64,000 nucleotides of DNA from positions 657,001-721,000 of the forward strand of contig SMSO01000008.1 of NCBI GenBank assembly GCA_004764695.1. The letters run 5' to 3'. The notes under the pieces were generated by a model that ran no database searches, was not told the origin of the DNA, and saw nothing but the letters and a program-made list of their open reading frames with translations. Shown here piece after piece: positions 50,375-61,276 of this stretch (positions are counted from its first letter, which is position 1; each line of letters begins with the position of its first letter). Position numbers and translations under genes: made by a program. The stretch comes from Schizochytrium sp. TIO01 (taxonomy: Eukaryota > Sar > Bigyra > Thraustochytrida > Thraustochytriidae).

Positions 50375-51323
50375 TGTTGAATCAATCAATCAATCAGTCG
50401 ATCAGTCAATTTGAAAAAAAAAATAAAAAAATGATTTTTATGATTATTTCGTAAAATTAAAATATGAAAGTGGGTTTTGTTTTATTTATTCAGTTCACTT
50501 TATCCAAGTTCGGAATGGTGGTACTTAGAAACAGTTTCTACCCTATTTAGATTACAAACATAAATCGTGACAATCAATACTTCAGGAAACTGCACAATTG
50601 AAGCTGCCCGTTCGACCCTACCTTCAGATAGTAGGTAGTAGGTGCCACGCGATCATTATATCGTAGTCCACCTTCGAAAGTGCAATGCCTAGACACGGAA
50701 ATTCATTCATTCGACCACCATCCTTAAGTTGTCCACACGCACAAGGCTAAAAAAGGAAAGAAAGTAAAAAAGGAAAGAAAAAATAATAATTTATAAAAAA
50801 ATAATAATTATAATAATAAAAGCAAACTTGCCAAAAGCCAAAACAAAACAGTTCAATTCCGCGATCTCCTCCTGGCCCCGGCATCACAATCCAAACCTCG
50901 CTCCATCATGAAAAAAGCAATAGGCGGTCCAATGTAGGTAGCGCCTTCAACCTACCGCTGTGTAGCTGAAGGTAAAACCCAACGAGCAACCCAACGAAGC
51001 ATTTCGCAACACCGGCTTCAAGTTGTCATGTTATGAACAAAAAGAAGAAAGAAAGAAAGAAAAAGAAAGAAAAAATAATCATTAAAAAAATATATAAAAC
51101 AACAAATCTTCGAGTTCCACGCACTCCGAGTTTGATGTCTGAATTCCGCAGCTCCTTGGACCCGTGAGAACGCGCGCGTTCGCAGCAGCAGCCTCGGCAG
51201 CAGCAATCAATTCAATCGTCCAATTCAACGAGTGTCAATCAATCAAACGATCAATCAATCACAATCAATCAGTCAAACAATCAAACAATCAAACAATCAA
51301 ACAGACAGCCAAGCAGTAGTTCT
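50375..51323. other. AT-rich spacer with simple repeats
   Basis: Contains degenerate (AATC)n at 50380-50412, the compound motif ATAGTAGGTAGTAGGTGCCACG around 50629-50649, an inverted GTAGGT...ACCTAC pair at 50934-50955, and a degenerate (CAAT/CAAA)n array at 51234-51308. No gene. Confidence 0.5.
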
Positions 51324-51626
51324 CTAGAGAGGCAGGTTGAGGTCGATTCCACGAAGCTGGAGACCAATGAGACTATTTAGATGCTTCTTGGAGCCGGGAA
51401 TAGTTGGCATCTCGGCAAAGCTGACGCCCATAGAAGAAATGCGGATCTCCTGAGGTGCACTTTGACCAGGCAGCCAAACTAAGGGGATCTTGGCAACGCT
51501 AAAACCCACGAACTCCGCTGCACGCAACTTGGGAAGGAGAGGATGGAAAAGCCAACTGCACCCGGTCGTTGAAGAGGAAGAGCCTCGCGAAGACCGCAGA
51601 CCAACGAGAAAGAACTTCTTCTTCAC
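51324..51626 (-). pseudogene. Coding-like fragment (gene 3' end?)
   Basis: A 100-codon frame whose last ~65 codons look protein-like (includes EFVGFSVAKIPLVWLPGQ and ends in GIDLNLPL). Its stop lies where a simple-repeat region begins. The first codons before that look random. It may be the surviving 3' part of a gene of the same kind as the relic at 49-50 kb. Family unknown. Confidence 0.25.
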
Positions 51627-51678
51627 AATCTTGAAAGAGCACAGAAAGAAACTTACTTCAAGTTGGGGAAGGAAGCTG

Positions 51679-51748
51679 GTTAGGTTTGGGTTAGGTTAAA
51701 CTAGGTTAAACTAGGTTAAACTAGGTTAGGTTAGGTTAGGTTAAAGGT
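51679..51748. repeat. TTAGG/TTAAACTAGG tandem array (interstitial telomere-like)
   Basis: Tandem GGTTAAACTA units (10 bp, three copies) flanked by GGTTA units (5 bp, several copies). It resembles, but is not, a TTAGGG telomere array. Confidence 0.8.
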
Positions 51749-52329
51749 TGAGGATGAGAGATCCAAAGCGAGATCTTTCTATCTTCCTGTTTTTGCTTTC
51801 TTCTTCTTCTTCTTTTTTTTTTTAAAGAAAAAATTAAAATAAAAAGGTTTAAATTAAAATTAAAATTTAATTAGTAATCATAATAATAAACTAAGAAGAG
51901 CATGTTGTTAAGTGTTTTTTCTTTCATTTCTTTCATTCTGTCTTTTCGAGGCGCATGGATCCGAGTCGAGGTTTCAGAGCATCAAGGAGCGGGCGACAGA
52001 ATGGCTTAGTAAATAAACTAAGCACAACCTCCAACGAGAGAGAGTAGGGAGGAAGGTACCTACCTACTTTACCTTGGCTTTTTAGTATGACATGGGCATT
52101 TACTAAATGGCTGCGGTTTCGAATTTACTCTCTTTGAAAAGCACACCCGCAAGAATGAAAGAGAGAAACAGAATCAGAATTCGCAAGTTTTTCTATTTTT
52201 TATTCTTATAACTTGTTTTATCTTTAAACTGTAAAAGAATCATCGTACTTTCTTAAAGGGTTCGAGAGAAGAGCAAAAAAGCGCCGCTTGCAGGTACATC
52301 CATCCATAAATCCATCCAAAAATACGCAT

Positions 52330-52365
52330 ACGTACGTACGTACGTACGTACGTACTTACGTACGC
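52330..52365. repeat. (ACGT)n self-complementary microsatellite
   Basis: About eight ACGT units; the unit is its own reverse complement, so the whole array is palindromic. Confidence 0.9.
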
Positions 52366-52866
52366 ACGCACATATATTCTTTCTTTCCTTTCAAGTTCTC
52401 TTCTCTTTGAGTTCTTCGAGTTCTTCGCAGATGAGATGAATCAATCTTGGATCGCGGTGATACCTACTACGCCATCGTTGTGCAAATAAGACACGAAGCC
52501 AATCTCAGTCTTAGAGCTAAGCTTTCTTTTCTACACTACCGCGATCCTTTGTAGCGGAACTGTGTCAAGATACCTCGAGCGAGCAACTTCAAGCTCGGCA
52601 TCAGAACCTCCATGGTGCAGGTCGAGGGATGAATATGAAGATTGACCTGATTGGTTCCAAGGGCCAATCAGCGATGATCGCGCATTTGCGGTGGTTTCCG
52701 CAAATAAGGTATAATCACATTGCACAATAGCACGCGGAGATCTAAGACATGAGGGAAAGCCCACACAGATTTACGAGGTGTTATGACACTCTGCAAGTTG
52801 AATACGGATCTCCTGGTGCAAAACAATTGTTTGCGCACAGTTTTGACGGTGAAAGCAAAGCTTGTT

Positions 52867-52867
52867 A

Positions 52868-52913
<46 letters not shown>

Positions 52914-52936
52914 CGATCGAATGAATGAATGAATGT
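52867..52936. repeat. (ATTG)n then (ATCG/AATG)n microsatellite
   Basis: About eleven TTGA units, two TCGA units, then about four AATG units: a repeat that changes unit twice. Confidence 0.9.
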
Positions 52937-54003
52937 CTTGAAGGCCAGCTTCTGGGCTTCACTGGCGGCAGCTATCATCCAAAGGTACACAGTCATCGGC
53001 TCAATGTATGATGCCAAAGGTAAGCAAGCAACTGGCGTGGAATATCTGTAAGCCGGTCACGATCTCTGGAGCACAGCCGCGCAGAGAAATGCAATAGGTG
53101 CGGTGCTGGGCTTGTGCAGGTCCAAAAACTCTGGTCGAAGTAAATAGAATCCGTCCGACCATCAACATAACCTATGGCAAGAGCTTGGAACTGCCTGGTG
53201 TACTGGACTCTACAACAGCACAGATGTTTCAATCATTGGCAACAGAAGTTGGAGGTGTGCCAAGCCATGGTGGATAAGAAATTTGCGAGGGTATAAGCTG
53301 CTTGGTTTTAATTATGACCATCCTACGCTATAAGTTGCGCAAACATGCCGTTACGAAGGCGGTTCAGGCTCAAAACGGTAGAGTTTCGGGCCAGAGAGTG
53401 GTAGAGGTGGCCGAGTTTTACATTTGCTTTTGTGGTGTCCTTTCTTTACAATCAAAACGCTCTTGATTGCAGGAAAGAGAAAATCAAAGATCTGGGTTTA
53501 TGAGTTGGAAAGGGGTAACTTCGAACCTATCTGAACTGGGGTCAGTATCTTCAGCAACGCAGCAAAAGCCAGGTACATCGATCTCAATAAAATATGAAAG
53601 TTTTGTTGGTACTTGAACGACTCAAATGACTGTAGATTTTTCTGATGGATTTTTTATTATTTGAGATTTATGGTGTTTCTCTTTTGAAAGCGTGCTCGGC
53701 TAGTAATTGGACACACTCACTCACTTGGCTTTGGTTGAAGAACGTCTCTCTGATCTGAAGTCTTCGAAACACTAGTTTTCCAAGCTACCTTGATTTAGTT
53801 ATTCTCTTCTTTAATATTAAAAATGGCTTGACGATGAACAAATTAGAATTTACCTTTACAATAACAGCAATAAGAACATGAGAAAGATCAAGGAGGCTGT
53901 GTAAGTCAACGCATGACGGTTCCTGATTTAACCTATTTTGTAGTTGGCCAGCAGGACGGAAGCTAGCTCAACAACATGCACAATCAATGAGCTGAGAATG
54001 AAA

Positions 54004-56232
54004 TTAGATATTTGGCATGATAGCACTCCGAGACACTGCTTGTGCACCATCAGATACGAAAGTAATTGTGTCTTTCATGAGCTGCTTTAGGTCTTCGTTA
54101 CGTGTAAGCTTCATGTATGTTTCTGTCAGAACATCGTATGTGCCATTTGGATGCTCGACTGGCACGGATAGAGAAAACAAGCAAATGATCAGCACCAATG
54201 CTCCGATAACAATACCGGCGCCTGCAGGATATGAACCTGTTCCAGTAGGCAGATATCCCAAAAGTAAGGCAACAAGAAAAACGAACAACACATAAGGGAA
54301 CTGAGTAATAAAGTGGCGCCAGACATCGCATTGCGTTGCGGTGGACGAAAGAACTGTAGTGTCAGAAATAATACTTGAGTGATCTCCAGCCACGGCTCCA
54401 GAAAGAACACCACTGATTGTGCCGAGCACAATTACCTTGTTACCATCAGAAACATCAAAGGCAGGTACAATGACGAGGGGAAACATAATCGCCATGGTGC
54501 CCCAAGAGGTACCTGTAGAGAGAGCAATCACAAATGACATACAAAAGGTGATTGCAGGCAAGGTAGTGTCAAGATCATTGTCAATGATGACCTGATAGAA
54601 AAGTGCGTCCGCACCTACATCCGTCATCATTGATCCTGTAGCCCATGCGAGCGTGAGAACGATCAAAGCAGGGAAAATCGTCATCAAGCCTTGCGTCCAG
54701 GCATCGACACATTGATAGATGGTAAAGAGAGGGCGTGGGCGATCCTCGTCACCGCGCCAAATACTCTTGATTACTCCCCACGTTGGTAGAAGCACCTGAT
54801 CGCCAACACGAAATTGAAGCTGATAAAACACGGTACACAAAACGCATGTACCGAAAGTACCAAAGAGGAGGCCGCTGTAAGAGTCAGCGTTCAAGAAAAC
54901 ATCTCCAACAGTGAAATTATTCGGGTCATCGACGTTCTGCACGCCAGTGTGCACAAAGACAAAGAAAATGAAAAAGACTAAAAACAAAACAGGCACCAAC
55001 ATGTTCCATGCGCGCTCAGGCTGGTCCTCGCGGGGCTGGTTCATCTCGTTCATATTGCGAATAGCTTTGTTGGCACCATCACCACCATCCCTGCGACTGT
55101 AGATGCGGACCTTACGCTCCGCCACAAGCATTGGCCCGAATTCACGTTTGCTAATGATTAAGGAAAGGTTGAAAATGATCATGAAGAACTCGTAAAAGCG
55201 ATACGGAATACTTTGCAAGAGCAAGCCATAGCCCGTTTCAGGGAAACCGTCAGGCACGCCTCCATGGTTCGTAATGATGCGCTGTAGCTCGGTGTTAATG
55301 AGACCAGCTTCATAACCTGTCCAGGAACTAATAGGGAACAGTGAAGCGATAGGTGCGGACGTTGCATCGACAATAAAGGCAAGCTTTTCCCGAGATACCA
55401 TGAGATCATCCATGATAGGACGCATAGTTGAACCCACAACAAGAGCATTAGCGTAGTCATCAAAGAAGATTAAAATACCAGCAAGGAAACCAAGCAACTG
55501 CGCAGCACGAGAGTTCTTGGCAAATCTAATCAACGACTTGGTGAGACCTACAACACCGCCAGATTTCTCCATCATACCGACCAATCCTGAAAGAAATAAC
55601 GTAAAGAGAACTACATATTGATGGTCCTCATCACTGAGAGCTTCAAGAATGTAGGTATCGAGAGATCTTTTGAAAGCATCCCTAAATGAGAACTGATTGG
55701 CAATGAAAGCGCCCCAAAAGACACCAAAGTATAACGATAACTCTACACGTTTGGTGAGAATGGCCACAATAAGAGTGAGAATAAGCGGGATCAGACTGAC
55801 GCCTCGTCCAATGACCGATGGGGTAGCTGAGGCTGTAGTTACGTTCATCAACATGGATTCGTAGACAGAAACGTAGGCTTCCAGCGTAGGTACTCCATGG
55901 TGATCAAATTCCACCGTACCGACGGTGATAGAACTGGGCATAATTTGCGACCCATTGATCAACTCCGAACCAGATTGAGAATACTCGCCGTTGATGTAAA
56001 GCTCCCAGTAAATTCGATCAGTTTCAATTGTTTCGGAGCTGTCTGCCCACGTCAACGTCACGAGAGCCGTGTACGAGGCGCCTGTGAAAAGAACTGGTTT
56101 CACCTCATTACTTGAAGGGTTGGCAAATTCGAGGTCTCCAGCAGTGGGCGTTAGCTGTAGGCTTAGGCCGTTTGCAAGGCTAGCAAACCCAAGCACTGCG
56201 GCAACAAGTGTCTTGATTGAAAGGAGGCCCAT
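54004..56232 (-). CDS. NhaC-family Na+/H+ antiporter-like membrane protein with signal peptide and ectodomain
   Basis: Single exon, 742 residues. Residues 1-22 are a signal peptide. Residues ~23-135 form a probably lumenal or extracellular, beta-rich domain (e.g. GASYTALVTLTWADSSETIE) with NGS and NVT glycosylation sites. From ~145 on there are about twelve membrane segments. Ion-transporter superfamily signatures are FFDDYANALVVGSTMRPIMD, GTSWGTMAIMFPLVIVPAF and GDHSSIISDTTVLSS, matching bacterial NhaC-type and related eukaryotic transporters; the last two form the Asp/Ser/Thr-rich core. A ~50-residue hydrophilic loop near 390 contains NEMNQPREDQPERAW. Membrane (plasma or endosomal) cation/proton exchange is inferred from family; substrate is not proven. 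Confidence 0.83.
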   Translation of the reverse strand: MGLLSIKTLVAAVLGFASLANGLSLQLTPTAGDLEFANPSSNEVKPVLFTGASYTALVTLTWADSSETIETDRIYWELYINGEYSQSGSELINGSQIMPSSITVGTVEFDHHGVPTLEAYVSVYESMLMNVTTASATPSVIGRGVSLIPLILTLIVAILTKRVELSLYFGVFWGAFIANQFSFRDAFKRSLDTYILEALSDEDHQYVVLFTLFLSGLVGMMEKSGGVVGLTKSLIRFAKNSRAAQLLGFLAGILIFFDDYANALVVGSTMRPIMDDLMVSREKLAFIVDATSAPIASLFPISSWTGYEAGLINTELQRIITNHGGVPDGFPETGYGLLLQSIPYRFYEFFMIIFNLSLIISKREFGPMLVAERKVRIYSRRDGGDGANKAIRNMNEMNQPREDQPERAWNMLVPVLFLVFFIFFVFVHTGVQNVDDPNNFTVGDVFLNADSYSGLLFGTFGTCVLCTVFYQLQFRVGDQVLLPTWGVIKSIWRGDEDRPRPLFTIYQCVDAWTQGLMTIFPALIVLTLAWATGSMMTDVGADALFYQVIIDNDLDTTLPAITFCMSFVIALSTGTSWGTMAIMFPLVIVPAFDVSDGNKVIVLGTISGVLSGAVAGDHSSIISDTTVLSSTATQCDVWRHFITQFPYVLFVFLVALLLGYLPTGTGSYPAGAGIVIGALVLIICLFSLSVPVEHPNGTYDVLTETYMKLTRNEDLKQLMKDTITFVSDGAQAVSRSAIMPNI

Positions 56233-59200
56233 TGCAGCGATTCACCCCCGTGCTGCTAGCCTGGGTCAGCCTATCCGACGCGTCCTTGACGCCAGGTTAG
56301 GAATTTGTTTACCTTCTTCGTAGTCTGACGCCTGAGAACATGCGGGATTACAGCTCAAGATCACAAGAAACAAAAGCCAATTGGTAATTTCTTTTCTTGA
56401 CCAAACGATGATGCTAAGAGTGCGTAGTGCGTATTGCTAGCTTCCTCCTCCATTTTGATCACTGACTGACATAGCACCGTCCTTTTCAAACTTGTTACTT
56501 CTTTCAGAAAAGCATTGTCATCATCCCCATTATCATCATCAAGTTGAAGGTACACCCCGTGTGCTCCAGGAGAGCAAAGTGCATCAGCGGGTTGCGCTGT
56601 GCTACAACTCATACTAAGCCTAATTATGGCCCAAAACTACCACCATGATCTTGAGCGTGCTGCCCATTCACCTACCTTCAGCTTGAAGCCACGAGTGTTG
56701 TCATCTGATTCAAGAACCCATGGAGGAGCGCTGGCCCAACTCGCCTCACACCTTATGTTGGCTGTCCATTTCTACCGACCTTTGGGCCTCAAGTTAGCGG
56801 TCGCAACATGAAAGTAGTACTACAAGCCGCTCAAGTTGTTCGCAGCGCATGTGCCGGAGACACCCTATACTTTGATGATACCGGACCTAGAGATATTACT
56901 ATAGTTTATGATATTTGTTATCAAAAAAATACTTCGATTCTGCGTTCAGAGTTGTATACTTAGTGAGTGTGCGCTTTTGTGTACAACCAACTCGAAAGAC
57001 TTTTCAGGTTCACGATTAATATTTCGAGCTCTTTGTCTTTCGAAGCAAACAGACCTTGGCGATCTTCTGCAGCTTGAGGCTCTTTGACGTGAAAAACACC
57101 TGCACTTCAAAGGCCTTTGATCAACCTAAGATCGCAAACGGCTGGTTCCTGATCTGTATATTTTGCGCACAAGAATCAGCCATTTTTAAGGTAAGTTAGG
57201 AACAAGTAGACGAGTAGCACGTGCCAAGCGGATAGAAACCATGTGATGTTAGATACAACTTTAATGAAAGCTCCCAGGCTGCCTTCAGGTTGGTTAGCCA
57301 TTCTCGACAGCTGCGAAGCGGGAGGTACGAGTTCTCCAGGAGACACCTGCCTGCATTGCAGGCCTCCTCGCGCTGCCCGGTCTTCAACTTGCTTGCATGG
57401 TGAGATCTGTCTTGGCGTGGCTTTCCCGCGCTCGCTGCAAAATTATAAACTGCGCAACCCGCTCAAGATCAAGGTGCCCAAGAGTCCGCAAGTTCATGGT
57501 ATAATTGACCTTGCACTACGAGTTGCACATCGACAACATCGAGTTGGACTTCTACTTTAAGTTGGCGGTCGCCTTTTGTGAGAACGTCCAACCCAAGCAC
57601 AGATGGCAACTGTAAAACCCAGATCAGACCAATTATGACAGTGGTGCGAGTCGAACGACATATAAATATCCATTAAAAGAGCTCGAGCTGGGGACAATTT
57701 GGGTGTGCAAGAGCCTGAGGTAAGTAAGGCTCGAACTACGTTGAACACTAACAGTACCCTCTGGAGCTCGTGGTCTTCGTTGCCCGCGTTGCGGCAGTTC
57801 TCCAGGTGGTTTATCAATGGGTGTTTACTAAAATCAATTAAAACGATTCTATGGACGTCGCGCGTGCGAGCGGCACGCGCTGATTCACGAGCTCGGACTG
57901 TGATTGCTGACTCTGCGAGCAACACGGTTGCTGTTCGTAAAACTTCGAGTTGCTTGGAGAAAGTTTGGATTTCAAGGTGGAATTAGTGATGTTGTTGGAA
58001 TTCACACCAGCACAGTATTCATCTATGCGAGGCTGCCTTGTCCGATGAATGAGGTTATGTGATCGATTGAACTTTGAATTAGAAAAGGGGAGCTGGTTTG
58101 GGCGTGAAAAAAGCAGTACCAAGGTACTAGGCCTTTGACTTGCAGTGCTCGGTCCAATGAATTGAACTGGGGAAGGCTACACACTCCCTTCAGCAATGTC
58201 ATTGGAGAAGTCAAGAGGCGTGCGATCTCCCTGTGATCGCTGCCCAGAACGTAGTATCACCCTGAATCCCCACATTACTTCAATCCTAATGTAGGGTGTG
58301 CGAGGCAGCAAAAAGAAAGTACCTACTACCTAGAATTGGTCAAGATCTGAGGTGGCTACGACTGTAATCTACGATCAATCTACAAACTAAAGTGGATCAC
58401 CCATTTTGCAAGGAATCAGAATTGGAATCTACTTTTTAGATCCATGAACTCGTTTCTTTTAGTTGCTCTTGTAAATTGTACTGGTTAAACAATGTGATGC
58501 AGCTGTCTAAACATGAACACATCGCACCAGCTCGGTGCGTGTTCAGAGAAAATATGGCATCTTGTTTTGTGAACAGCAGCTGCCGAATGGAAACCGTTGC
58601 TGATTACCGTCTTCAAAGCAGCTCAAAGCACTACACATTATCTACTATTTGGTGAGAACAACCTCGACCAGGTTTATTCTCTGAGCAAGATGTCGCGATT
58701 TTCAGCTTGCAAAGTGCCTACCTAGATGAGATATCTACTATGGCACAACTTCAATTCTTTTGTGCAAAGGCTTTTGATTATTTGTTGTGGATTGATCAAT
58801 TTTATATACTAAATTTAGGAAAGAGCTGAGATCTGTGGATGATGGTTCGGTATCTGAGGCATTCTTCGACTGTGACAATGCTAGCATACAGCAAGCGAGA
58901 ACCTATGCAAAACACTTCTCTCTTGTCTAGTCCACATGCCTCTTCACGACCCCTCCCTGGCGCCTCCTTGCCACAGGTTCAGGGTGCTGGGAGCTTTGTT
59001 TTAGAAGGTATATATACAACGGCAAGACTAGTCAGCGAAATGAAAATGAAGAAGAGTCAAGATATAGCGAAAGCAATCTTGAACTCCTTCACAAAAGGAG
59101 TGCACAGATGCAATGCAGATTTTTGCGATTGAAGCTATAATGAAGATTTCGAACGGGTCAGCTACAACTGGAGGATTGTGTCAAAGCATTCGGAGACTCG

Positions 59201-59979
59201 ATAATGCTCGCTTGAATGGCATCGATTAACCGACTCGCGTGGTGGATAAAATATTGCCTTGCATTTACTCAAGGAAGAGCTTAGCAAAAGACCAACTCTG
59301 CATTTCGAGTGCGCTCCCAGAGCTGGAAACCTGGCAAGACAGGTCAAGATGGCTGAGGGAATTGTTGCTGCGGCGCATGGCACGAATAATTAAAGTTATC
59401 TATATCGTTGAACAATGTGCCTGAAAGCACGGTCTCTGCCAGAAACGCCATTTCAGCCGCTTGGCTTCTCTGCAATACTCAACGAGTGCTTCGTGCAAGA
59501 TAAGAACAATGTTTAATCACACATGTCTTATATCTTTCAAGGTTGGTTAACAGCCGATATGCAGATAAAGTCGCTTCCCAAAGTAATTAACTTTCAAAAT
59601 TGCAATTTCCTCCTAAGACCCCTATGATTTTATATAAAAGAAAAGAAAGAGGACTGACGAACAATACTACAAAATGTGGATCAAGGAAGCTCAAATGAGG
59701 TATTTTATTCAATTAAAACCAGATACATCATGTAAGCGTGAAAACAAAACGTGCAATATAATCAGCATCTCGCGATGTAGCGGTTTTCGCCCCACAATAA
59801 TTTACCCAAGGTCTCCACAAAAAGGAGTCCTAATTTGCTGTGCAATTTTTTGTGCTGCAATCTTCAAGGACGATCCTTTCAACTGCCAATAATCTTATAT
59901 AGTTCCTGTTCGTTCTTTTATAACGTTCACACGTTAGAGAAGGTTTCAAGAATGTAATATCGTGTTTGATTAGTTTTAC

Positions 59980-60018
59980 AATGAATGATCGAATGAATGA
60001 ATGAATGATTGTATGAAT
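59980..60018. repeat. (AATG)n microsatellite, interrupted
   Basis: About eight AATG units with a few substitutions. Confidence 0.85.
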
Positions 60019-60920
60019 GTGAGTGAATATCTTCTGAAGAAACAGCCAAAACCATACATGCCTCTGATTGAGATCAGAAAGCATGCGATCGTCTTCGGTG
60101 CAGACGAGGTCTTGGGCCTAGCCCAGATCCTCGTGGCTGCAGCGTTGGGTGCCAGTTATATCCGGTGTCGTGGAGCTCCGTCGCGATTCGCGCATTGTCC
60201 TTTTCAAAGAAGTTCTCGCTTCCATTTGGACCCATGGAGAAAGAAACTTCAAGTTGCTGCACAAACAGCACAACGTCGCTGGTCGTTGCCTATGCTGCCA
60301 CGGCAGGCTGTCGCCGAGCTGCTGGAGTTCTCCGAGACCATCTGGAGATAGATACACCAGCTAACTAGCCACTGATTGGTTGAATTTACTGCGATGGAGC
60401 TCAATTATCATATTATCGAACTCCGGAGCGATGGCTTTTTTGCCTTTCCGGTTTTTGTTTATTCATTTATTTATTTGTTTGTTCGTTTATTCTTCATTTT
60501 TATCATTTACAAAGTATTTGTTTTTTGTTTTTTAAGGTAGTAAGAGTATGTATGCACTACTACCCATACCGATTGTTTGTTTATCTTTCAATTAATTAAT
60601 TAATTGTAAAAAGAGGTAATGCAGGAGATGGAGAACAAAAGGCTGTTTCCTTTCCAGGTAAGACCGCTTACCGCTTACAGTAGGGGTGCAAGACGGTCTT
60701 TCCTCGCGAAAACTCGCAACCGGAGAGCCGTCGTTCCTCGAAAACAAGTTCTGATACCTCGCAAACCCATCGACGATCCCTTTTCGCGTCTGTAAACGCT
60801 TTGACTTATTAAGGCTCAGGCCTTCGCGCCGCAATTTCCTCGCCACGAATCTCCGCCACACACGGCTGTTGGGCGCTATACCCTACTTACCGCGGCCCTC
60901 TACTATAGACTATTCGTCAG

Positions 60921-61036
60921 TAACCTACTTTAGTATCCACTGGTATACTATGGGGTATAGGCCATAGCCGACTTGCGAGCGCCCACAGAGGGCTATTCGG
61001 TATAGTCTACTTTGTAAATACGGTGCAAGTAGGTTA
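60921..61036. repeat. Inverted-repeat cluster upstream of ProRS
   Basis: A perfect 10-bp inverted pair (TAACCTACTT at 60921-60930; AAGTAGGTTA at 61027-61036). Between them lies an imperfect hairpin TAGTATCC-ACT-GGTATACTA at 60931-60950. It lies 240-360 bp upstream of the ProRS ATG. Confidence 0.7.
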
Positions 61037-61276
61037 TAGAAGGATACTTGACTTTGGGGTGAAATTGCAAGGGGGTTTTAGACTGTTCTTGGCACGAGAT
61101 GTTTTGCGGCTGCGAAGTTGTGCGAAGTTGGCGGCGCGGCAGACCTTGAGCTGTTTCGCGCGTGGTTGCGTGGTTTCGTGGGCGTCAGGCGACGTCTATT
61201 TGCCGTCCGTTCCTTCGTGGGTCCTGTCTCTTCTAAAGGAGCGTCAGTGTCTCGGTTCTAACGCAGGAGGTGGAAA

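Larger units (their letters stand above)
51627..54003. other. Gene desert with microsatellites
   Basis: Holds the TTAGG-type array, (ACGT)n and (TTGA)n repeats and a palindromic GGTACCTACCTAC at 52055-52067. Weak coding-like fragments occur around 52560-52740, but nothing is intact. The 3' flank of the NhaC gene is at the right. Confidence 0.45.
56233..61276. other. Gene desert with scattered coding-like fragments
   Basis: Five kilobases with no intact gene. Coding-like pieces: 57505-57615 (+, 36 codons, includes LHIDNIELDFYFKLAVAFCE, ends in TAA), 56640-56870, a 97-codon ATG frame at 58839-59132 (+), and a GC-rich island at 60060-60360 where two plus frames each look partly coding (e.g. ELRRDSRIVLFKEVLASIW). 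(AATG)n lies at 59980-60018. A cluster of inverted repeats sits at 60895-61040, upstream of ProRS. Most likely decayed gene fragments in non-coding DNA. Confidence 0.4.

Noticed and set aside
58839-59132. 97-codon ATG frame as a gene
   Set aside because: Composition only weakly coding, no recognisable domain, and surrounded by non-coding DNA; kept only as a note in the intergenic entry.
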